Below are positions 6,907 to 14,567 of a stretch of 16,204 nt of DNA, piece after piece; position 1 is the stretch's first letter; every line of letters begins with the position of its first letter. The position numbers and the translations under genes were made by a program. The DNA comes from Burkholderiales bacterium (lineage in GTDB: Bacteria; Pseudomonadota; Gammaproteobacteria; Burkholderiales; JAEUOS01): the NCBI GenBank assembly GCA_947456845.1, contig CANGUJ010000033.1, forward strand, positions 1-16,204, written 5' to 3'. The notes under the pieces were generated by a model. That model was given only the letters and a program-made list of their open reading frames with translations. It had not been told where the DNA came from and searched no databases.

Positions 6907-8817
6907 ATGAACTCCCCCTCAGCGCACACGGCCGCCGGCGACTGGCTTGCAGAAGCGGACATTGCACCGCTTCTCATGAGCTACGTGCAGATTACCGGCG
7001 ACGCCGCGGTGCTGGACGAGTACGCGCCGCACATCACCGGCCCGTGGAACTTCATGGAGAGCGTGCCGACATCGCTCAAGGACCGCCTGCGCGAGAAGAT
7101 CGCATGCGCGCTCGCGGACATGGCCGCAGGCAAGCGCGCGCCGGCCGCACCGCCTTCCGGCGAACTGTTGCACCGCATGCTTTCGGTGTGCGTCGGCCAG
7201 CCGGTGCCTGCGGAGTACGTGCCGATGATCTGCCACGAGATGGGCTTCGCCGGCGCCGCGCCGCTGGAGGTGACCTGGCGCGCGCGTCCGCCGGCCGACG
7301 TGCTGGCGCGCTTCCATGTGCTCATCATCGGCGCCGGCGAATCGGGCCTTTGCACCGCCATCAAGCTTCTGGCGCTGGGCATCCCGTTCACCATCATCGA
7401 GAAGAATGCCGCCGTCGGCGGCACCTGGCTGGAAAACACCTATCCCGGCTGCGGGGTCGACACGCCCAACCACTTCTACCAGTTCTCGTTTGCGCCCAAC
7501 CCGGACTGGACGCGGCATTTCTCGCAAAGCCGCGAGGTGCAGCAATACCTCGACCGCTGCGCCGACAACTACGGCCTGAAGCCGCACATCCGCTTTTCGA
7601 CCGAAGTGCTTGCGGCGCGCTACGACGAGGCCAGCGCGCGCTGGCAGGTCACCTGCCGTTCGGCACGCGGCGAGGAAACCCTGAACGCACGCGCCGTGGT
7701 ATGCGCGGTCGGCCAACTCAACCAGCCGCTGGTGCCGGACATCCCCGGCCTGGCTGACTTCGCCGGGCCGAAATTCCATACCGCGCGCTGGGACCATGCC
7801 GTGGACCTCGCGGGCAAGCGGGTCGGCATGATCGGCACCGGCGCCTCCGGCATGCAGGTGGGACCCTCCATCGTCGATACGTTGGCGCACCTGACCATCT
7901 TCCAGAGAAGCCCGCACTGGGCGGTGCACAACCCCAACTATCACGCCAGCGTGCCGGCGGGTATGAAGCGCGCGATCCGCGACATCCCGCACTACGCGCA
8001 GTGGCTGCGCTTCCAGCTCTTCTGGGCCTCGGGCGACGGGCTGTACGAATCCCTCAAGGTGGACCCGGCCTGGCCCGCGCCCGACCAGTCGCTCAATGCG
8101 GCCAACCAGGCCTTTCGCGAGCGGCTCATCGCCCACATGGCGGCCGAAACCGGCGGCGACGCGGCGCTGATGGAAAAGATCGTTCCCCGATATCCGCCCT
8201 ACGGCAAGCGCATGCTGCGCGACAACCACTGGTTCCGCATGCTCACCCGGTCGGATGTGGACCTGGTCGATGCGGGCATCGAACGCGTCCTGCCGGACGG
8301 CATCCTGGCCCGCGACGGACGCTTCCATGCGCATGACGTGCTGGTGCTGGCCACCGGGTTCCAGGCCGGCCGCATGACCTGGCCCATCACCATCGCCGGG
8401 CGTGGCGGCGTCACCCTGCGCGACCGCTGGGGCGAGGACGACCCACGCGCGCATCTCGGCATCACCGTGCCCGGCTTTCCCAACTTTTTCCTCATGTACG
8501 GCCCCAACACCAATCTCGCGCATGGCGGCAGCGCCATCTTCCACAGCGAATGCCAGGCCCGCTACACCATGCTGGCCCTGCGCGAACTGCTGGAGACCGG
8601 AAGCGCCGCCATGGACTGCCGGCCGGAGGTGCACGACGCCTACAACCGCCGCGTCGACGACCTGCATGCACGGCTGGTGTGGTCGCACCGCTTGGTGGGC
8701 AGCTGGTACAAGAACAAGCGCGGCCGCGTTTTCGCCACCACACCGTGGCGGCTGGTCGACTACTGGAACATGACCCGGACCCTCGATCCGGCCGACTATC
8801 ACTTCACCAAGGCATAG
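6907..8817 (+). CDS. Baeyer-Villiger monooxygenase, 4-hydroxyacetophenone monooxygenase type
   Basis: A 636-residue FAD- and NADPH-dependent class B monooxygenase that would insert oxygen next to a ketone carbonyl to give an ester or lactone. The FAD Rossmann motif is GAGESG (142-147), the NADPH motif GTGASG (310-315), and between them is the full Baeyer-Villiger fingerprint, F285-A-G-P-K-F-H291-T-A-R-W295-D. R435 in YGKRML aligns with the active-site arginine that stabilises the peroxyflavin. The C-terminal YGPNTNLAHGGS is typical of the 4-hydroxyacetophenone monooxygenase group, which also has the roughly 135-residue N-terminal extension seen here and a length near 640. No clear Shine-Dalgarno precedes the ATG at 6907. 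It is followed after 7 bases by a hydratase gene and diverges from the FAH gene. The substrate (aryl ketone or cyclic ketone) is not determined. Confidence 0.92.
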   Translation: MNSPSAHTAAGDWLAEADIAPLLMSYVQITGDAAVLDEYAPHITGPWNFMESVPTSLKDRLREKIACALADMAAGKRAPAAPPSGELLHRMLSVCVGQPVPAEYVPMICHEMGFAGAAPLEVTWRARPPADVLARFHVLIIGAGESGLCTAIKLLALGIPFTIIEKNAAVGGTWLENTYPGCGVDTPNHFYQFSFAPNPDWTRHFSQSREVQQYLDRCADNYGLKPHIRFSTEVLAARYDEASARWQVTCRSARGEETLNARAVVCAVGQLNQPLVPDIPGLADFAGPKFHTARWDHAVDLAGKRVGMIGTGASGMQVGPSIVDTLAHLTIFQRSPHWAVHNPNYHASVPAGMKRAIRDIPHYAQWLRFQLFWASGDGLYESLKVDPAWPAPDQSLNAANQAFRERLIAHMAAETGGDAALMEKIVPRYPPYGKRMLRDNHWFRMLTRSDVDLVDAGIERVLPDGILARDGRFHAHDVLVLATGFQAGRMTWPITIAGRGGVTLRDRWGEDDPRAHLGITVPGFPNFFLMYGPNTNLAHGGSAIFHSECQARYTMLALRELLETGSAAMDCRPEVHDAYNRRVDDLHARLVWSHRLVGSWYKNKRGRVFATTPWRLVDYWNMTRTLDPADYHFTKA

Positions 8818-8824
8818 CCCAGCC

Positions 8825-9598
8825 ATGACCCAGGACATCGACGCGCAACGGCGCATCGAAGACATCGCGCGCCGCCTGATCGACGCGCGCCGCACCCGCA
8901 CGCGCATTTCGCTGGCCGACAGCATGCCCGCTGACGCGGCGGAGGCCTATGCCGTGCAGGACCTGGTGGTGCAAAGCCTCGGCCCGATCGGCGGCTGGAA
9001 GGTGGGCGCCAAGGGTCCGGATGCCGAGCCCACCTGCGCACCGCTCGCCGCTGCCGGCATCCTGCCCACGCCGGCAAGCCTGGCCGACGGCGCATGGCGC
9101 GCGCGCGGCATCGAAACCGAGCTTGCGGTGCGCTTCGAGGCCGACCTGCCCGAGCGCGACACACCCTACACCGGCGACGAGGTGCTGGCCGCCATCGGCG
9201 CGGTGTTGCCGACCATCGAAGTCGTCGAGACGCGCCTGCTCGAGTTTCCCAGGGCGCAGCCGCTGGCCATGCTGGCGGACATGGGCGCGCACGGGGCGCT
9301 CATCATCGGCAGCGCCATCCCTTTCGATCCTGCGCTGTTCGATTCGCGCAAACTCGCTGCCCGGCAATGGTTCGGCAACGAGGAGGTTGCCAACAGCACC
9401 GGCGGCAACCCGGCCATCGACATCGGCCGCCTCCTCACCTGGCTGGCCAATCACTGCGCGGCACGCGGCCTGGGCCTGGCCCGTGGGCAGGTCGTCACCA
9501 CCGGATCCTGCACCGGCATGCTGTTCGCGCCGGCCGGCGCACAGGTGCGCGGACATGTCGCCGGGCTCGGCGAATGCGCGTTGCACTTTACCGGCTGA
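8825..9598 (+). CDS. 2-keto-4-pentenoate hydratase family protein (MhpD-like)
   Basis: A 257-residue member of the hydratase/decarboxylase branch of the FAH superfamily, which adds water to 2-hydroxypenta-2,4-dienoate-type products or decarboxylates 4-oxalocrotonate. K59 in GGWKVGAK, metal-ligand glutamates E97 and E99 in RGIETELAVRF, and E132 in TIEVVETR match the family. The C-terminal TTGSCTGMLFAPAG (about 226-239) matches the substrate-binding end. It begins 7 bases after the monooxygenase stop and has no separate ribosome site beyond AAGG inside the upstream gene's end, so translation is probably coupled. It converges on the molybdenum hydroxylase genes across a strong hairpin. Hydratase versus decarboxylase cannot be decided from sequence. 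Confidence 0.9.
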   Translation: MTQDIDAQRRIEDIARRLIDARRTRTRISLADSMPADAAEAYAVQDLVVQSLGPIGGWKVGAKGPDAEPTCAPLAAAGILPTPASLADGAWRARGIETELAVRFEADLPERDTPYTGDEVLAAIGAVLPTIEVVETRLLEFPRAQPLAMLADMGAHGALIIGSAIPFDPALFDSRKLAARQWFGNEEVANSTGGNPAIDIGRLLTWLANHCAARGLGLARGQVVTTGSCTGMLFAPAGAQVRGHVAGLGECALHFTG

Positions 9599-9603
9599 CA
9601 ACG

Positions 9604-9635
9604 CGCCGCGGCGGCGTTGGCGCGCCGCCGCGGCG
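9604..9635. terminator. Perfect 13-bp hairpin between convergent genes
   Basis: Arms 9604-9616 and 9623-9635 are exact complements (13 bp) with a 6-base loop TTGGCG. It occupies most of the 43-base gap between the hydratase stop (plus) and the molybdenum subunit stop (minus), the usual place for a bidirectional terminator. Neither side has a long U-tract. Confidence 0.7.
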
Positions 9636-9641
9636 GGGCGC

Positions 9642-11927
9642 CTAGGCCAGCAGTTTCTTCACCCGCTCCGGCACCATCGGATAGCGCCGGATGCGCACGC
9701 CGGTCGCATCCGCCACCGCGTTGGCGATCGCCGCCGGGAAGCAGACGATCGCGGGTTCGCCGGCGCCGCCGATCGGCTTGTCGGGCCGGTTGATCAGCAC
9801 CAGTTCCACCTCGGCGGGCATGTCGTCCATGCTGGCGATGCGGTAGGTCTGCCAGTCCACGCTGGTGACGCGCTTGTCGTCGAAGTGCACTTCCTCGTAC
9901 AAGGCGCGGCTGATGCCCTGCATGATCTGGCCTTCCAGCGCCGCGCGCACGCCGATGGGATTGACCATCATGCCGCAGTCGTGGCCGATCACCACCTTCT
10001 TCACCCAGATGCGCCCGGTGGACTTGTTGACCTCGACCTCGCAGGCCACCGCTGCGTAGCTCTGGTAACCGGAGTGCAGCGCGATGCCACGCCCGGTCAT
10101 CAGCTTGCCGCCGCCGGCGCGCGCCGTCCGCGGCTGCCAGCCCATCTTCTCGGCCGCGGCCTTGACCACGGCGATCTCGCGTTCGTCAGTCAGGTGCTTG
10201 AGGCGGAACGCCACCGGGTCCATCCCGGCGGCGGCCGCGACCTCGTCGATGAAGCATTCCTGGCCGAAGCGGGTCTGCATTTCCTGCGGCGCGCGCAGGT
10301 GCGCGGTGCGCATGGGCGAGGCTTCCTGCAGGTAGGGCGGCACCGTTTCCCACCAGTGCACATGCTTGGGGAACCGGTAGCTTTCCTCCGGGGTGTTGAA
10401 GTTGTAGGCGTTCCATTTCCTGTGCCCGGTCAGCATGCCCACCAGGGTGTGCTCCGGGCTCTCGCCGGTGAAGCGCACATCCCAGCCGTTGAAACCCTTG
10501 GCCTTGAACAGCCAGCCGGTCACGTTGCCGGCCTCGTCGAGCCCCGCCTTCATGCTGATGATGCCGGCAGGCGCCTTGGGGTCCCAGGCCGTGCCTTCCT
10601 CGCGGCTCCACTGCATGCGCACCGGGCGGCCGAATTCCCGCGAAAGCAGCGCCGCCTCGTAGGGCGCTTCATCGGCGTCGCTGCGGCCGTAGGAACCTGC
10701 GCCGTGCATCCACTTCACCTGCACATTCGCCACCTGCAGGCCGAGGAACTTGGCGATGCCGTCGCGCAGGAAATGCGGCTTTTGCGTATCCGCCCAGATC
10801 TCGGCCTTGTCGCCGCGCACGTCGGCCACGCCGCAGGACGGCGCGATCCGCGCGTGCGACTGGAAGGCGCATTCGTAATCCGCCTCCACCACCTTTTTCG
10901 AGGCCGCCAGCGCATCGAGGGTGGGCTTGGGATCGAAATCCTTCTTGCCGCCGAACATCGGAATCGCGTTGGCCGCGGTGGGCCGGGCGGCGCGAATGTA
11001 GTCGAACACCTTGTCCTCGCCGCCGGCGAAGGGGCCCTGCACATCGCTCCAGGTCACCTTGAGCGCGCGCGAGGCGCGGATCGCGTCCCACTCGGTCTCG
11101 GCCACCACGGCGACAAAGCCGCCCTTGACGAAATGCTTCGCGCCGGCAATGCCGGCGATCGAGGCCGCATCCACTGCCAGCGGCTGGGCGCCGGCGACCG
11201 CCGGACGCACGGCGCGCGCATGCAGCAGGTTGGCCGGACGGATGTGCGCGGTGTAGTGTTCCCTGGCCATCACCTTGTCGGCGATGTCCTTGCGCTTGAA
11301 ACCCTTGCCGACGATCTTGTACTGCGACGGATCCTTGGGCCTGGCCTGGCCCACGGCGTCCATGCCGTTGCCGACCGCGTTGTTCCACTTGAGCGGCGCG
11401 GCGAAGTTCCTGCCGCCGACGAGCTCCGCATAGGTCACCCCGCGCGCGGGATCGGCCTTGACGAACACCCGGCCGTTGTCCACATCAAGCGCATCGGCCG
11501 CGACCGAAAGCCTGGCCGCCGCGGATTCCACCAGCAGGCGGCGCGCCTCGGCCGCCGCGTTGCGCAGCGGCCGTGCGCCCATGCGCAATCCGGTGCTGCC
11601 GCTGCCGCCACCCTGGTTGGGCGACAGGCGTGTGTCGCCCAGGGTCACCTGCACGCGATCGAGCGCGACGTCGAGTTCGTCGGCGACGATTTGCGCATAG
11701 GCCAGGTCCAGGCCCTGGCCGCAATCCATCTTGCCCGAGTTCACCGTCACCATGCCGTCGGCGGCGATGCGTACCCAGGTGTCGAGCGCGGAAGGATGCG
11801 GGCCCACGATGACAGGGGCAGCCGCCTGCGCGGCGGCGTCACCCATGGCCAGCAGGCCGCTGGCCTGCACTACCAGGGCGCCGGCGGCTTGCAGGAATTC
11901 GCGGCGTGTGAGGGTCAGGTCGTTCAT
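9642..11927 (-). CDS. Xanthine dehydrogenase family molybdopterin-binding subunit (isoquinoline 1-oxidoreductase beta-like), Tat-exported
   Basis: A 761-residue large subunit of a molybdenum hydroxylase, which hydroxylates a ring carbon or aldehyde using water. The N-terminus carries a twin-arginine signal (TRREFLQAAG at 7-16, hydrophobic stretch, AAAQA before the mature part), so the complex is probably periplasmic, as for isoquinoline 1-oxidoreductase relatives. Molybdopterin-binding motifs include GKMDCGQGLD (65-74), QGGGSGSTG (105-113), HGAGSYGRSDADE (408-420), and the GGAGEPA motif at 720-726, whose E724 corresponds to the catalytic glutamate. The open frame continues upstream to 12251, but that part overlaps the iron-sulfur gene in another frame; the start at 11927 has a G-rich ribosome site and is 10 bases after the partner's stop. 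The CoxL-type cysteine motif of CO dehydrogenase is absent. The substrate is unknown. Confidence 0.93.
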   Translation of the reverse strand: MNDLTLTRREFLQAAGALVVQASGLLAMGDAAAQAAAPVIVGPHPSALDTWVRIAADGMVTVNSGKMDCGQGLDLAYAQIVADELDVALDRVQVTLGDTRLSPNQGGGSGSTGLRMGARPLRNAAAEARRLLVESAAARLSVAADALDVDNGRVFVKADPARGVTYAELVGGRNFAAPLKWNNAVGNGMDAVGQARPKDPSQYKIVGKGFKRKDIADKVMAREHYTAHIRPANLLHARAVRPAVAGAQPLAVDAASIAGIAGAKHFVKGGFVAVVAETEWDAIRASRALKVTWSDVQGPFAGGEDKVFDYIRAARPTAANAIPMFGGKKDFDPKPTLDALAASKKVVEADYECAFQSHARIAPSCGVADVRGDKAEIWADTQKPHFLRDGIAKFLGLQVANVQVKWMHGAGSYGRSDADEAPYEAALLSREFGRPVRMQWSREEGTAWDPKAPAGIISMKAGLDEAGNVTGWLFKAKGFNGWDVRFTGESPEHTLVGMLTGHRKWNAYNFNTPEESYRFPKHVHWWETVPPYLQEASPMRTAHLRAPQEMQTRFGQECFIDEVAAAAGMDPVAFRLKHLTDEREIAVVKAAAEKMGWQPRTARAGGGKLMTGRGIALHSGYQSYAAVACEVEVNKSTGRIWVKKVVIGHDCGMMVNPIGVRAALEGQIMQGISRALYEEVHFDDKRVTSVDWQTYRIASMDDMPAEVELVLINRPDKPIGGAGEPAIVCFPAAIANAVADATGVRIRRYPMVPERVKKLLA

Positions 11928-11937
11928 GGTCGTCCCC

Positions 11938-12408
11938 CTATGCCTTGGCCATGGTTTCGCCGGCCCTCTTGACCGCGCGCAGGATGGCGATGTGGGTGCC
12001 GCAGCGGCACTGCACGCCGGCCAGGCCTTTGCGGATTTGCGCCTCGCCGGCCTTGGGATTTTTTTCCAGCAGCGCCACCGAATGCATGATCCAGCCGTTG
12101 GCGCAGTAGCCGCATTGCGCCGCCTGCTCCTCGACAAACGCCACCTGCACGGGATGCGGCTTGCCGTTCTTCTCAAGCCCGTCGAGCGTACGGATGGGCT
12201 TCTTGCCCAGGCTGCTGACGGGGGTGACGCAGGCGCGCACCGGCGCGCCATCGACCAGCACGGTGCAGGTGCCGCATTGCGCCACGCCGCAGCCGAACTT
12301 CGGGCCTTTCATCTTCAGAGTGTCGGTCAGGGTGTAGAGCAGGGGCTCGTCGGCCCGCGCGTTGACGACGCGCTTCGCGCCGTCGATGTTGAGGGTGTAT
12401 TGCGGCAT
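11938..12408 (-). CDS. [2Fe-2S] subunit of molybdenum hydroxylase (isoquinoline 1-oxidoreductase alpha-like)
   Basis: A 156-residue iron-sulfur subunit with the two clusters of the xanthine oxidase family. The plant-ferredoxin-type cluster uses C40, C45, C48 and C60 (FGCGVAQCGTCTV ... ACVTP); the helical-domain cluster uses C99, C102, C134 and C136 (QCGYC ... CRCGTH). It passes electrons from the molybdenum centre of the partner encoded next. GGAGGAG lies about 5 bases before the ATG at 12408. No signal peptide of its own is seen, consistent with export as a folded complex on the partner's Tat signal. There is no FAD-subunit gene, so the electron acceptor is likely a cytochrome c encoded elsewhere. 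It is the first gene of a two-gene operon that diverges from the alcohol dehydrogenase gene. Confidence 0.95.
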   Translation of the reverse strand: MPQYTLNIDGAKRVVNARADEPLLYTLTDTLKMKGPKFGCGVAQCGTCTVLVDGAPVRACVTPVSSLGKKPIRTLDGLEKNGKPHPVQVAFVEEQAAQCGYCANGWIMHSVALLEKNPKAGEAQIRKGLAGVQCRCGTHIAILRAVKRAGETMAKA

Positions 12409-12500
12409 GCTGGCTCCTCCATGATTTGAATGCGCGGACAAATTTAGCGCAAAGCCCGCCGCCCCTGCCGTCCGCAAATGCTGCGATGCAATGCCCCGAT

Positions 12501-12515
12501 TCCGACCGCGTCGGA
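12501..12515. promoter_or_regulatory. Short interrupted palindrome between iron-sulfur and dehydrogenase genes
   Basis: TCCGAC and GTCGGA flank a CGC spacer, 15 bases in all, in the 178-base divergent region. It is about 90 bases from each start, a reasonable place for an operator, but no regulator family is recognised. Confidence 0.3.
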
Positions 12516-12586
12516 TTAACATGGTGGGCATCAGGCGGTGCGACAGTCCGTACCGGCACACACCAGAGATTCGGGGAGACAGGCAA

Positions 12587-13612
12587 ATGCAGGCGATGGT
12601 CGTCAACCGCTGGGGCGAAAAGTCGGTTCTTGCCACGCGCCCCGACCCGCAGCCCGGCCCCGGCGAGGCCGTCATGAAGGTGCGCGCCGCAGGGGTCGGG
12701 CTGACCCTGCTCAACATGCGTACCGGCAGCTTCGGCGGCGTCACCCCGCGCATCATGGGCCATGAACTCGGCGGCGACATCGTCGCCACCGGCAGCGGCG
12801 TGACCCACATCGCCGTCGGCGACCGTTGCGCGGTGTATTTCTACCTGACCTGCGGGCACTGCCGCTGGTGCCGCGGGGGACGCGAGACCCTGTGCGAGCG
12901 CTTCGGCGGCTATGTCGGTGTGCACCGCGACGGCGGCTTCGCCGACTATGTGTGCCTGCCGGCGGCGAACTTCCTGCCCATTCCGGCCGGGCTCGACTAC
13001 GAGGCCGCGGCCATCGCCGCCGACGCCGTCAATACCAACTGGCATTGCATGCGCGAACGCGCCCGGCTCAATCCGCACGACACGGTGCTGCTCATCGGCG
13101 CGGGCGGCGGCGTGGGCATACACGGCGTGCAGGTGGCCCGCCTGTTCGGCGCGCGCGTGATCGCCGCCGATGTATCCGAAGAGAAGCTGGCGCTGGCGCG
13201 GCAGTGGGGCGCGGCGGACACCATCAACGTGCGCGCGGTGGCGGACGTGGCGGCCGAAGCGCGGCGCCTGACCGACGGCCGCGGCGTCGATGCCGCGGTG
13301 GACTATGTGGGCCACGGCCATACCTTCCAGGCGGCCATCGACAGTCTCGCCGTCGGCGGGCGCGCGGTCATCGTCGGCGTGGGCACCGGGCCGGCAAGCG
13401 TCGACCCGCGCTCGCTGATCCAGACCGAGCGCGTGATCACCGGATCGCGCCATTCGACCCGCACCGAGCTCATCGAAACCATGGAGATCATGGCGCGCGG
13501 GCTGGTCAGGCCGGTGGTGGGCATGCGCGCGCATTTCACGGAAGTCGAATCCGTGTTCGATGCGATTCGCGCCGAAACCCTGCTCGGCCGCGGCGCCCTG
13601 GAATACGCCTGA
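12587..13612 (+). CDS. Zinc-type medium-chain alcohol dehydrogenase, catalytic cysteine absent
   Basis: A 341-residue medium-chain dehydrogenase/reductase. The GroES-like domain (about 1-150) has GHELGG (58-63) and a complete structural zinc site C89, C92, C95, C103. The Rossmann domain has IGAGGGVGIHG (170-180) and an acidic D195 after strand two, favouring NAD over NADP. The usual first catalytic zinc ligand, the cysteine in the GVCHTDL segment, is replaced: the sequence here reads GVGLTLL, with Gly at 38. The third ligand position is also changed, with a nearby D146 as possible substitute. The start at 12587 follows GGGGAGA; the longer frame from 12491 lies in the promoter region. It diverges from the molybdenum hydroxylase genes. 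An oxidation of an alcohol intermediate is the default guess, but the changed site makes this uncertain. Confidence 0.88.
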   Translation: MQAMVVNRWGEKSVLATRPDPQPGPGEAVMKVRAAGVGLTLLNMRTGSFGGVTPRIMGHELGGDIVATGSGVTHIAVGDRCAVYFYLTCGHCRWCRGGRETLCERFGGYVGVHRDGGFADYVCLPAANFLPIPAGLDYEAAAIAADAVNTNWHCMRERARLNPHDTVLLIGAGGGVGIHGVQVARLFGARVIAADVSEEKLALARQWGAADTINVRAVADVAAEARRLTDGRGVDAAVDYVGHGHTFQAAIDSLAVGGRAVIVGVGTGPASVDPRSLIQTERVITGSRHSTRTELIETMEIMARGLVRPVVGMRAHFTEVESVFDAIRAETLLGRGALEYA

Positions 13613-13811
13613 GACGGACACGTACGGAGAGACGCATGGCGACGCGCAACCGGCTGGCCGCCCGCGCCTGCGCGGATGGGTGGTCGGTCAGCCACGCCGG
13701 CGATGCGACCGCGTTTGTAAATAACCGGACCGAACGCTACGCTGCACAAATGAAAACCGCCGGCATCCGGCCGGCATGCCCCCAAACCGCACGAACCAAG
13801 AGGAATCCGCC

Positions 13812-14567
13812 ATGGACCACATACAGAAGAAGCAGCGCGTCGGCCTGCTGGTGCCGTCCTCCAACACCACCCAGGAGCCGGAGTTCAGCGCCCAGTTGCC
13901 GGCCTCGGTGTCCCTGCATGTGACGCGCCTGGCGCTGGCCAGCGTGGACCCCGATTCCACGCTCAAGATCGTCGAGGAGCTGGAAAAGGAGTCGAGGAAG
14001 CTGGCCGATGCGGATGTCGATGTCATCGTCCTGGCCGCCACCGCGCCTTCCACCCGCATGGGCAAGGGCTATGACGCCCAGCTGATCAAGCGCATCGAGG
14101 ACGCCACCGGCAAGCGCGCCACCACCGCCGCCACCGCGATGATGGAAGCCTTCGCCGCCATGGGGGTCAGCCGCGTCGCGCTGGCCGCGCCATGGGCTTC
14201 GCAAACCAATGGCGTGGTCGCAGCCTTCCTGCAGGCGCACGGCATCGAGGTGGTGAGCCAGGTGGCCATGGAAGTCACGCGCAACAACGACATCGGCCGG
14301 CTGGTGCCGCGCACCGCGTTCGACCACGGGCTTCTGGCCGACCGCCCCGCGGCCGACGCCATCTTCCTCGCCTGCGGCAACTGGTGGACCGCCTCCATCA
14401 CCGAAGCCCTCGAGGCCAGGGTCGGCAAGCCGGTGCTCTCCACCAACAACATGGCCATCTGGGCGGTGCTGCGTATGCTGGGCGGCCACGCCTCGGTGCC
14501 GGGCTTCGGCCGGCTGTTGCGCGACATGCCGGGCGTGCCCACGCTCGCAACCGGCAGGGCGGCATGA
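13812..14567 (+). CDS. Asp/Glu racemase superfamily enzyme, maleate isomerase/arylmalonate decarboxylase-like, single cysteine
   Basis: A 251-residue member of the superfamily that includes maleate cis-trans isomerase, aspartate racemase and arylmalonate decarboxylase. The N-terminus VPSSNTTQEPEF (14-25) is the maleate-isomerase-type substrate motif. These enzymes normally use two cysteines; here the whole protein has one, C188 in FLACGNW, and the first position reads LAATAP with A76. Arylmalonate decarboxylase likewise has only Cys188, with a glycine at the first site. The C-terminal GGHASVPGFGRL resembles both. The start at 13812 has AGAGGA about 7 bases upstream. The 199 bases before it contain an AT-rich patch (about 13713-13727) where a promoter might lie, but no gene. 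It overlaps the TctC-type gene by ATGA. A decarboxylase-like reaction on a dicarboxylate is inferred, not shown. Confidence 0.85.
   Translation: MDHIQKKQRVGLLVPSSNTTQEPEFSAQLPASVSLHVTRLALASVDPDSTLKIVEELEKESRKLADADVDVIVLAATAPSTRMGKGYDAQLIKRIEDATGKRATTAATAMMEAFAAMGVSRVALAAPWASQTNGVVAAFLQAHGIEVVSQVAMEVTRNNDIGRLVPRTAFDHGLLADRPAADAIFLACGNWWTASITEALEARVGKPVLSTNNMAIWAVLRMLGGHASVPGFGRLLRDMPGVPTLATGRAA

Noticed and set aside
6919..8925. A 668-codon minus-strand open frame opposite the Baeyer-Villiger monooxygenase
   Set aside because: It lies antisense to a gene with complete catalytic motifs and has no recognisable motif of its own.
8949..11972. A 1007-codon plus-strand open frame across the hydratase and antisense to the molybdenum subunit
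   Set aside because: It overlaps two well-supported genes in other frames and its translation is low-complexity H/R/A/G-rich without recognisable domains. Long antisense open frames are expected at this G+C content.
11928..12251. An N-terminal extension of the molybdenum subunit
   Set aside because: It overlaps the iron-sulfur gene in another frame, is arginine/proline/alanine-rich, and would hide the Tat signal that begins at 11927.
13636..13811. A possible small gene starting at ATG 13636 (MATRNRLAARACADG) with GGAGAGA upstream
   Set aside because: The frame has no stop before the downstream gene and runs into it out of frame; the peptide has no recognisable features and this DNA is more likely the leader and promoter region.
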